Origin: an uncultured Lachnospiraceae bacterium
Lineage (GTDB): Bacteria > Bacillota > Clostridia > Lachnospirales > Lachnospiraceae
Direction: 5' to 3'
DNA length: 12,864 nt
NCBI GenBank assembly: GCA_905236365.1
Contig: CAJOPP010000056.1
Span: 1-12,864 of the forward strand
A model generated the notes under the pieces. It did no database searches. It was not told the origin of the DNA and worked only from the letters and a program-made list of their open reading frames with translations. Below, piece by piece: positions 6,368 through 11,494 of this stretch (positions are counted from its first letter, which is position 1; each line of letters opens with the position of its first letter). The translations under genes and the position numbers were made by a program.

Positions 6368-6661
6368 ATGACCAGTAAGCAGAGAGCCTATTTGAAAAGT
6401 CTTGCAAGTAATCTGGATCCTGTATTCCAGATAGGCAAATCCAGTCTGACACCGGAGATCACAGAGGCAATCGGAGAATGCTTCAACAATCATGAACTGA
6501 TCAAAATAGCAGTTTTAAAGAATTGCATGGATGATCCAAGAGCAATCGCGGAAGCTGTGGGGGAACGTACCCATTCACAGGTGGTACAGGTGATCGGCAA
6601 GAAAATCGTGCTTTATAAACCCAATAAAGATAAGCCGAAGATCGAGCTTCCCAAAGAATAA
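6368..6661 (+). CDS. yhbY: YhbY-type RNA-binding protein
   Basis: This small CRS1-YhbY-domain protein (97 residues, normal size) binds ribosomal RNA and is associated with pre-50S particles; the exact role in Firmicutes is unsettled. Visible family blocks are MTSKQRAYLKSLASNLDPVFQIGKSSL at the start, the helix ITEAIGECFNNHELIKI, and the closing IGKKIVLYKPNKD. The ATG at 6368 has AAAGGA (6352-6357) as a rather distant ribosome site. In-frame codons upstream lie in the palindromic element and are not expected to be translated. Between obgE and nadD, as in many clostridia. Confidence 0.93.
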   Translation: MTSKQRAYLKSLASNLDPVFQIGKSSLTPEITEAIGECFNNHELIKIAVLKNCMDDPRAIAEAVGERTHSQVVQVIGKKIVLYKPNKDKPKIELPKE

Positions 6662-6701
6662 AGGGTGGAAGACAACCTGAAGGCATAAAGAGGAATGCGA
6701 T

Positions 6702-7331
6702 ATGAGAAAAATCGGTATTATGGGTGGAACCTTTAATCCTATTCACATGGGGCATCTGGCGCTTGGCGAGTATGTAATGGACGAGCTGGCACTGGACGAG
6801 GGGTGGTATGTACCTACCGGCTGTTCTTACATGAAATCAAATATAGAGATCGTTCAGCCGATGGAACGCTACGAGATGACTCGATTGGCGGTCTTGGGCA
6901 ATGATCGGATGCGATGCATGGATGTAGAGATCAGACGTGAGGGCTATACCTACACATATGAGACGTTGGAGCAGTTGACAGAAAGCTATCCGGATTGCAG
7001 CTTTTATTTTATTTATGGCGCAGACTGCCTGTTTGAGATGGAAAACTGGCGGTGCCCGGAACGGATTTTTGCCAGGTGTACGATTGTCGCCTGTACCAGA
7101 AACGGTGCGTCCATAGAAAAAATGCAGGAAAAAATCGCAGAATTAGAAAAGCGCTATCAGTCCAGAATAAGATTATTACCCTTTTACAATCTGGAAATAT
7201 CATCTACTGAATTACGAGAGCGTATTGCGAGCGGTAAAAGTGTGCGCTATCTGATCCCGGATCAGGTGATTTCTTATATTGAGGAGAAAGGATTCTATCA
7301 AAATGAAGTCGAAGGATTTGAGAAAGATTAG
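6702..7331 (+). CDS. nadD: Nicotinate-nucleotide adenylyltransferase
   Basis: NadD joins nicotinate mononucleotide and ATP to give deamido-NAD, the penultimate step of NAD synthesis. The nucleotidyltransferase signature GGTFNPIHMGHL (8-19) is at the N-terminus and the second ATP-binding motif ISSTELR (166-172) near the C-terminus; YFIYGADCLFEMENW in the middle is the conserved substrate-site segment. Length (209 residues) is normal. AGAGGAA lies about seven bases before ATG 6702. Its last 29 bases overlap yqeK, so the two are translationally linked. The nadD-yqeK-rsfS order is typical of Firmicutes. Confidence 0.97.
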   Translation: MRKIGIMGGTFNPIHMGHLALGEYVMDELALDEGWYVPTGCSYMKSNIEIVQPMERYEMTRLAVLGNDRMRCMDVEIRREGYTYTYETLEQLTESYPDCSFYFIYGADCLFEMENWRCPERIFARCTIVACTRNGASIEKMQEKIAELEKRYQSRIRLLPFYNLEISSTELRERIASGKSVRYLIPDQVISYIEEKGFYQNEVEGFEKD

Positions 7332-7881
7332 AAAGGCAATGGAAAATGAACTGGACCCTAAGCGATATGAGCATACTCTTGGGGTGGAATATACGGCAGC
7401 TGCGCTGGCTATGCGCTATGATGCGGATATTGCAAATGCAAGGCTGGCCGGACTGCTCCATGACTGCGCGAAATGTCTGTCTGACGAGAAAAAACTTTCC
7501 ATATGCAGCAAAAATAAAATTGAAGTCTCCGAAGTGGAAAAACGCAATCCTTTTTTATTGCATGCAAAAGTGGGCGCATATCTGGCAAAAGCAGAGTATG
7601 ACGTGGAGGATATGGACGTAGTCAATGCCATATGTAATCACACGACAGGACGGCCCCAAATGAGTCTATTGGAAAAAATTATTTTTATTGCGGACTATAT
7701 TGAACCCGGAAGAAAACAAGCACCCAATCTGGCTGAAATACGGAAGCTTGCTTTTATTGATTTGGATAAGGCATTGGTGCGAGTGCTGGAGGATACTCTG
7801 ACATATCTGAAGGAATCCGGAGGAGAGATGGATCCCATGACAAAGCAGACCTATGACTATTACGTGTCGGTTTCGCAATGA
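7303..7881 (+). CDS. yqeK: YqeK-type HD-domain Ap4A hydrolase
   Basis: YqeK proteins are HD-superfamily phosphohydrolases that split diadenosine tetraphosphate into two ADP, using a bound metal centre. The 192-residue product carries the expected metal ligands: H24 in RYEHTLGV, H53-D54 in LLHDCAK, H87 in LLHAKVGAYLA, H113 in NHTTG, and D131 in IFIADYIEPGR. The start at ATG 7303, inside nadD, is chosen because AGGAG and GAAAGGA lie upstream and it gives a normal lead into RYEHT. ATG 7339, 12 codons later, is a possible alternative. The last codons are shared with the start of a repeat-like spacer. Confidence 0.93.
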   Translation: MKSKDLRKIRKAMENELDPKRYEHTLGVEYTAAALAMRYDADIANARLAGLLHDCAKCLSDEKKLSICSKNKIEVSEVEKRNPFLLHAKVGAYLAKAEYDVEDMDVVNAICNHTTGRPQMSLLEKIIFIADYIEPGRKQAPNLAEIRKLAFIDLDKALVRVLEDTLTYLKESGGEMDPMTKQTYDYYVSVSQ

Positions 7882-7882
7882 T

Positions 7883-7929
7883 GAGCTGGCGAAGTTGCTT
7901 TTCAAGAATGGTTTTCGAAAGTTACAAAT
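7883..7929. repeat. Degenerate intergenic palindromic repeat, copy B
   Basis: The spacer after yqeK reads GAGCTGGCGAAG, TTGCTTTTCAAGAATGGTTT, then CGAAAGTTAC. It follows the order of the reverse complement of the 11335-11394 element (GCTGCGAAG, GAGCTTTACGAATGGTTC, AGAATAGCTAC). Alignment is by eye with several mismatches. Confidence 0.4.
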
Positions 7930-7954
7930 AAATCAGCAATAGGAAAGAGCCAAA

Positions 7955-7968
7955 GCCGCATGTGCGGC
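7955..7968. repeat. Perfect 14-base palindrome before rsfS
   Basis: GCCGCATGTGCGGC is self-complementary over 14 bases and ends 15 bases before the chosen rsfS start. It could form a small hairpin just upstream of the ribosome site; no function is demonstrated. Confidence 0.5.
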
Positions 7969-7983
7969 AGAATGAGAGGTAAA

Positions 7984-8343
7984 ATGGAAACAAATAAGTC
8001 TTTGGAAATGGCAAAAATGGCAATTAAGGCTTTGGAAGATAAAAAAGCCGAAGATATCAAGGTGATCGATATCAGTGAAGTGTCTGTGATAGCAGATTAT
8101 TTCTTGATCGCAGGAGGAAGTAACCGCAGCCAGATTCAGGCATTGTCCGACAATGTGGAAGAGAAGCTTGGCTTCGCGGGATATCCTGTAAAGCAGATTG
8201 AGGGATATGAAACTGCCAATTGGATCTTAATGGACTTCGGAGATGTCATTGTTCATATCTTTGATAAAGAAAATCGACTGCTTTATGATCTGGAACGCAT
8301 TTGGAGAGACGGCAAACAGATTGATTTGGACAATCTGAAATGA
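7984..8343 (+). CDS. rsfS: Ribosomal silencing factor RsfS
   Basis: RsfS binds ribosomal protein L14 and prevents joining of the 30S and 50S subunits when nutrients are scarce. The 119-residue product has the whole family fold: KMAIKALEDKKAEDIKVIDI, VIADYFLIAGGSNRSQIQAL (35-54), GYETANWILMDFGDVIVHIF (74-93) and the closing LYDLERIW. ATG 7984 is chosen because GAGAGG (7974-7979) lies four bases before it; in-frame ATGs at 7960 and 7972 lie in or near the palindrome and lack a ribosome site. Last gene of the ribosome-biogenesis operon, followed by a strong terminator. Confidence 0.96.
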   Translation: METNKSLEMAKMAIKALEDKKAEDIKVIDISEVSVIADYFLIAGGSNRSQIQALSDNVEEKLGFAGYPVKQIEGYETANWILMDFGDVIVHIFDKENRLLYDLERIWRDGKQIDLDNLK

Positions 8344-8382
8344 TATTGCCGGTTAAATTCCCTGCACAGACCCGTGCATACA

Positions 8383-8412
8383 AAAAGCTTCCGAATTGCT
8401 TCGGAAGCTTTT
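8383..8412. terminator. Bidirectional intrinsic terminator
   Basis: A 13-bp perfect stem (8383-8395 with 8400-8412; core GCTTCCGAA with TTCGGAAGC) closes a TTGC loop and is flanked by A's on the left and T's on the right, so it can end transcripts from rsfS and from the convergent small gene alike. Confidence 0.88.
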
Positions 8413-8432
8413 CGCATGTCTGCTTCTCGTCG

Positions 8433-8645
8433 TTAGGACTCGGCACGATCTTCCAGATGCATATAAAATGTAAGAAGATATATGCCAAAGATACCGACAA
8501 GAATATAGACAATTCTTGAAAACCAGGACATGTCACCGAATAAAAAGGCGACCAGATCAAATCGGAACAGTCCGATCAATCCCCAGTTGATAGCACCAAT
8601 GATTGCAATGGTCAGTGCTGTACCATCTAAAATTTTGTTACCCAT
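8433..8645 (-). CDS. DUF378 family small membrane protein
   Basis: A 70-residue protein with two predicted membrane segments (about residues 8-27 and 43-61) and the family pattern GAINWGLIGLFRFDLVAFLFG, then SRIVYILVGIFGIY. The function of DUF378 is unknown. The C-terminal tail HLEDRAES is charged. The start is supported by AAAGG about nine bases upstream on the - strand. It lies downstream of lexA in the same direction with a 124-base gap. No clear promoter or LexA box was found in that gap, so co-regulation with lexA is possible but unproven. Confidence 0.85.
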   Translation of the reverse strand: MGNKILDGTALTIAIIGAINWGLIGLFRFDLVAFLFGDMSWFSRIVYILVGIFGIYLLTFYMHLEDRAES

Positions 8646-8769
8646 ATTAATACCTTTCCCTTTCTTGAATACCTGTAATTGCAGAAGCTTTCATGAAACA
8701 TTCTCACAGGCATGAACAATATTAATACAGGAATTAGAATCTCCACAAAACATTAAAATATGCATGTAT

Positions 8770-9387
8770 TTATCGATAGAAGCGAAATACGCCAAACACG
8801 GTGCCCAAAATCTGGCAATCATCCACAATGATGGGATCCATAGTATCGTTTTCCGGCTGAAGACGGATATGTCCGTTTTCTTTATAAAAAGTCTTTACCG
8901 TTGCGGAATCATCGATCAGTGCGACAACCATTTCCCCATTGCGCGCTGTATTGCAGGAATGAACAAAAACCCGATCACCGTTAAAAATTCCGGCATTGAT
9001 CATGGAGTCACCACGTACATTTAATATAAAAGATTCGCCCTTTGGAACCACATCCGCAGGAACGGGAAAATATTCCTGAATATTTTCTTCCGCCAGAATC
9101 GGCTGGCCGGCTGCGACATTACCGATCACGGGAAGGCTGACCATCTCGGTGCGCACCATCTGAAAGCTGTCATCACAAATCTCAATTGCACGAGGTTTGG
9201 TAGGATCTCTGCGAATATAACCGTTTTTTTCCAACGTCTCAAGATGAGAATGAACGGAAGAGGTTGATTTCAGTTGAACAGTCTCACAGATCTCCCGTAC
9301 AGTGGGCGGATAACCCTTTTTCAAAATTTCATCTTTAATATAATCTAAAATCTCCTGTTGCTTAGGAGTAATCTTGCCATATCCCAT
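8770..9387 (-). CDS. lexA: LexA, SOS repressor
   Basis: LexA represses DNA-damage genes and cleaves itself when stimulated by RecA filaments. The N-terminal winged helix-turn-helix (1-70) shows TPKQQEILDYI, GYPPTVREICETVQLKSTSSVHSHLETLEKNGYI and RRDPTKPRAIEI. The cleavage site is A93-G94 in NVAAGQP. The S24 peptidase domain has the catalytic serine S128 in RGDSM and lysine K165 in ATVKTFY, 37 residues apart as in E. coli LexA. The length, 205 residues, is standard. GGAGG lies about nine bases upstream of the ATG. The upstream region holds several LexA boxes, one overlapping its own -35, so autorepression is expected. Confidence 0.98.
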   Translation of the reverse strand: MGYGKITPKQQEILDYIKDEILKKGYPPTVREICETVQLKSTSSVHSHLETLEKNGYIRRDPTKPRAIEICDDSFQMVRTEMVSLPVIGNVAAGQPILAEENIQEYFPVPADVVPKGESFILNVRGDSMINAGIFNGDRVFVHSCNTARNGEMVVALIDDSATVKTFYKENGHIRLQPENDTMDPIIVDDCQILGTVFGVFRFYR

Positions 9388-9436
9388 GTTTTTTATCCTC
9401 CAAATTAAAAAATAGTAAATAGTATCAAGAATATCG

Positions 9437-9457
9437 GTAACTATTCAAAACAGTTAC
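9437..9457. repeat. Short inverted repeat in lexA leader
   Basis: GTAACT (9437-9442) and AGTTAC (9452-9457) are inverted, extending inward as TT/AA after one mismatch. It lies between the lexA promoter and its start and would form a small hairpin in the transcript. The arms resemble the end motifs of the intergenic repeat family. Confidence 0.45.
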
Positions 9458-9477
9458 AAATATTGAATTATAGATTG

Positions 9478-9506
9478 AGTATAGCATATTAAAATGGAAA
9501 AAGCAA
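9478..9506 (-). promoter_or_regulatory. Promoter of lexA
   Basis: On the - strand, TTGCTT (9501-9506) and TATACT (9478-9483) are 17 bases apart. The -35 overlaps the first three bases of LexA box 1, fitting autoregulation. The -35 is weak, the -10 good. Confidence 0.6.
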
Positions 9507-9530
9507 ACATATATTCCAAAAATATGTTCG
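9504..9530. promoter_or_regulatory. LexA boxes 1 and 2 (lexA side)
   Basis: CAAACATATATTCC (9504-9517) matches 11 of 14 positions, and CAAAAATATGTTCG (9517-9530) 12 of 14, of the Firmicutes-type palindrome CGAACATATGTTCG. They share one base and their centres are 13 bases apart. Box 1 covers part of the lexA -35; box 2 lies just upstream of the opposite -35. Confidence 0.7.
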
Positions 9531-9538
9531 ATTTTTGC

Positions 9539-9567
9539 TTGACAAAAGAAAATATGTTCGATATAAT
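9539..9567 (+). promoter_or_regulatory. Consensus promoter of the SOS LysM gene
   Basis: TTGACA (9539-9544) and TATAAT (9562-9567) are both perfect and exactly 17 bases apart, predicting a start near 9574. The spacer is almost filled by LexA box 3. Such a strong promoter fits a gene that is tightly repressed until induction. Confidence 0.88.
9547..9560. promoter_or_regulatory. LexA box 3, inside the promoter spacer
   Basis: AGAAAATATGTTCG matches 12 of 14 positions of CGAACATATGTTCG and lies between the -35 and -10 hexamers, where bound LexA would exclude RNA polymerase. Confidence 0.75.
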
Positions 9568-9573
9568 GATTCC

Positions 9574-9601
9574 AGAACAGACGTTCTCGAACATTCATTC
9601 T
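9574..9601. promoter_or_regulatory. LexA boxes 4 and 5, at the transcription start
   Basis: AGAACAGACGTTCT (9574-9587) holds a perfect GAAC-N4-GTTC core over the predicted start point. CGAACATTCATTCT (9588-9601) follows directly with one good half-site (CGAACAT) and a weaker second half. Box 4 is convincing; box 5 is tentative. Confidence 0.65.
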
Positions 9602-9701
9602 GCAAGCAATATATAAGATAATTCAGACTTGAGTGCACATTAAAAAGTATTGTAACGGGTTTCAACAATTACCATATTGTAAAGAACGGGAGATAAGAGC
9701 T

Positions 9702-10097
9702 ATGAACAGACAGATGAAAGTAAGTGAAATGACAGACAGAGAATACAGAACATATAAGAGAGCGCTCCGTCGCAGAAGAGCATTCCATAAAAAATGTTTG
9801 CTGGTAATGGCAACCATATGTCTTGTGTTGCTTGGAACAATATCCTATCAATCCATTCGTTCCAGTGCACATACACAGGATGATGTTATTGAGTATAAAT
9901 ATTATACGAATGTGACAATCGGCTATGGCGAGACGCTGTGGAATCTCGCAGATGAATATATTGATTATGAGTATTATAAGGATAAAAATGCCTACATTAC
10001 AGAGGTTTGCAGTATCAATCATTTACAATCGGATTCCGATATTATTGCAGGACAGAAGCTTATAGTTCCTTATTATTCGGATGTATTTGTAAAGTAA
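9702..10097 (+). CDS. SOS-controlled membrane-anchored LysM protein, YneA-like division inhibitor
   Basis: The 131-residue product has a strongly basic cytoplasmic N-terminus (RALRRRRAFHKK, about 19-30), one membrane segment (about 32-52, CLLVMATICLVLLGTISY) and an external C-terminal LysM domain (about 70-125). The LysM domain has YTNVTIGYGETLWNLADEYI at its start and INHLQSDSDIIAGQKLIVPY at its end. LysM binds peptidoglycan. In B. subtilis the divergent neighbour of lexA is yneA, an SOS-induced TM-LysM protein that blocks division. The same architecture, position and LexA boxes suggest the same job here; sequence identity was not tested. ATG 9702 is chosen because GGGAG (9688-9692) lies upstream; GTG 9633 has no ribosome site. 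The leader is about 127 bases. Confidence 0.85.
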   Translation: MNRQMKVSEMTDREYRTYKRALRRRRAFHKKCLLVMATICLVLLGTISYQSIRSSAHTQDDVIEYKYYTNVTIGYGETLWNLADEYIDYEYYKDKNAYITEVCSINHLQSDSDIIAGQKLIVPYYSDVFVK

Positions 10098-10123
10098 ATT
10101 CATTGATCACAAAGGAAGGTTTT

Positions 10124-11185
10124 TTAATCCTTTTCACGCAAGTGGACAGCTTTTGCAGCACGTCTGCGCCGCTCGTCTTCCTGTGCAGCATAATGTTTCC
10201 TTGTGGTGTTGACATCCTTATGTCCCAGCACATCTGCCACGAGATAGATATCTCCGGTTTCGCGATATAGATTGGTGCCGTAAGTGCTTCGCAGTTTATG
10301 CGGGGTAATCTTCTTTAAAGTAGTCACTCTGGACGCATATTTTTTTACCAGATTTTCTACAGAACGAACTGCCATACGTCTGTTTTGCAGTGACAGGAAG
10401 AGTGCATTCTCATGTCCCTCTGCCGGGATAATGTGTTCTCGCTCTTCAAGGTAATCAAGAAGAGCAGTCTCGACTTCATCTCCAAAATATATAATGGTTT
10501 CATAGCCACCCTTTCTGCGAATTTTGATTCCACCTTCATCAAAATTGATATCCTGCAGATCGATACCAACACATTCCGATACACGAATACCTGTGCCCAG
10601 TAAGAGTGTGAGAATGGCAACATCCCGCAGTTTTGTCTTTTTGTGATATTCAAGTTCCTTTTTGGTGAGCTTTGTGCCATCCTCCACTTGATCCAGTAGC
10701 ATAGCCACCTCATTGGGTTCTAATCGAATGATTTCTTTTTCATGTCTTTTAGGCATGGGGACCAATGCAGCCGGATTTTTTCCAATCATTTCATTCTCGA
10801 AATAATAGTTATAAAAACTTCGCAGGGATGCGAGTTTACGGGATTTCCCCCGTTCATCATTTGTGAATTCCTTGCCGTCTTTTTCATAGTATGAAATATA
10901 TTCCAAATATTCCTCTATATCAACCCTTGTAATGTGATCCAGAATTGACAACGGGTAATCACGAATCTCCATTTTGGCACAAACACTGTTTCTCTCATGT
11001 AAATATTCAAAAAATACACGTATGTCATAAGCATAAGCCAGTCTTGTTCTGGCAGAAGTATATTGCTCGATACCTCGAAAAAATAAACGGCAGAAATCCG
11101 GCAGTGTATCCAGAACCGCACGCATTTTTAATATATTTTGTTTGTTTTGTTCCTCGTGGTAATTATCAGGTTTCGTAACTGCCAT
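10124..11185 (-). CDS. Tyrosine recombinase, XerS/XerA-like
   Basis: A full-length 353-residue tyrosine recombinase. The N-terminal core-binding domain (about 35-140) contains SARTRLAYAYDIRVFFEYL and PLSILDHITRVDIEEYLEYI. The catalytic domain has all active-site residues: R201 in GTGIRVSE, K225 in RRKGG, H296 and R299 in HKLRST, H322 in LGHKD and nucleophile Y332 in RKHYA. Its length and the SILDH and RKGG segments recall XerS, the single chromosome-dimer recombinase of streptococci, more than the paired XerC/XerD of about 300 residues. With no phage or transposon genes nearby, a chromosomal role is favoured over an integrase. GGAAGG lies six bases before the ATG. An in-frame stop seven codons upstream of that ATG excludes a longer protein. 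It converges on the LysM gene, with the stops 26 bases apart. Confidence 0.9.
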   Translation of the reverse strand: MAVTKPDNYHEEQNKQNILKMRAVLDTLPDFCRLFFRGIEQYTSARTRLAYAYDIRVFFEYLHERNSVCAKMEIRDYPLSILDHITRVDIEEYLEYISYYEKDGKEFTNDERGKSRKLASLRSFYNYYFENEMIGKNPAALVPMPKRHEKEIIRLEPNEVAMLLDQVEDGTKLTKKELEYHKKTKLRDVAILTLLLGTGIRVSECVGIDLQDINFDEGGIKIRRKGGYETIIYFGDEVETALLDYLEEREHIIPAEGHENALFLSLQNRRMAVRSVENLVKKYASRVTTLKKITPHKLRSTYGTNLYRETGDIYLVADVLGHKDVNTTRKHYAAQEDERRRRAAKAVHLREKD

Positions 11186-11305
11186 AAAATACCTTCCAAT
11201 CTTTTATATCGCTTCTTTGAATAGCTGTAAACATGCGTTTTTGACGCCGGGGTTCTCTTGATTCAGTTCTCGAAGCAGATTTTTAGTTGATTCATAACTA
11301 CATAT

Positions 11306-11334
11306 ATTTTAGTCTTTTTGTTTATAAAACACAA
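11306..11334 (-). promoter_or_regulatory. Probable promoter of the recombinase gene
   Basis: On the - strand, TTGTGT (11329-11334) and TAAAAT (11306-11311) are 17 bases apart. This predicts a leader of about 115 bases before the ATG at 11185. The rest of 11186-11305 holds only a short coding-like fragment. Confidence 0.5.
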
Positions 11335-11394
11335 GTAGCTATTCTGAACCATTCGTAAAGCTCTGCTTCGCAGCATTAGCTTCCGAACAGTTAA
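11335..11394. repeat. Intergenic palindromic repeat, most complete copy
   Basis: A roughly 60-base imperfect palindrome. CTGC (11362-11365) and GCAG form the tip around TTC, AGCT flanks both sides, then TTCG with CGAA, and the outer ends GTAGCTATTC and GAACAGTTA are imperfectly complementary. It separates the divergent recombinase and AI-2E-family genes; no U-tract follows. Confidence 0.55.
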
Positions 11395-11423
11395 AAATTC
11401 CTATAATTTTATTTCGTATAGGC

Positions 11424-11452
11424 TTGTGATATTAAGTTTTTCCGTGTATTAT
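11424..11452 (+). promoter_or_regulatory. Probable promoter of the AI-2E-family gene
   Basis: TTGTGA (11424-11429) and TATTAT (11447-11452) are 17 bases apart, and a perfect TATAAT lies three bases further on (11450-11455). The predicted start is about 35 bases before the ATG at 11495. Confidence 0.55.
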
Positions 11453-11494
11453 AATAGATGTGGAACTTCATTAATAGAGAGAGGATGGACTTAC

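Noticed and set aside
8646..8769. Promoter or LexA box between lexA and the DUF378 gene
   Set aside because: The best -35/-10 pair on the - strand (TTGTGG, TTAATA) is poor and no GAAC-N4-GTTC is present; a repeated ATATTAATAC was seen but is probably chance in A+T-rich DNA.
9633..9701. Longer start (GTG 9633) for the LysM gene
   Set aside because: No ribosome site before it, and the added 23 residues do not look like a conserved domain; ATG 9702 has GGGAG upstream and gives a normal basic N-terminus before the membrane helix.
10111..10133. Hairpin AAAGGA / TCCTTT between the convergent LysM and recombinase genes
   Set aside because: The six-base A+T-rich stem with an 11-base loop is too weak to call a terminator, although the convergent stops make one likely somewhere here.
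10124..11185. Reading the tyrosine recombinase as a phage or conjugative-element integrase
   Set aside because: No excisionase, phage, relaxase or attachment repeats are visible around it; all neighbours are core genes.
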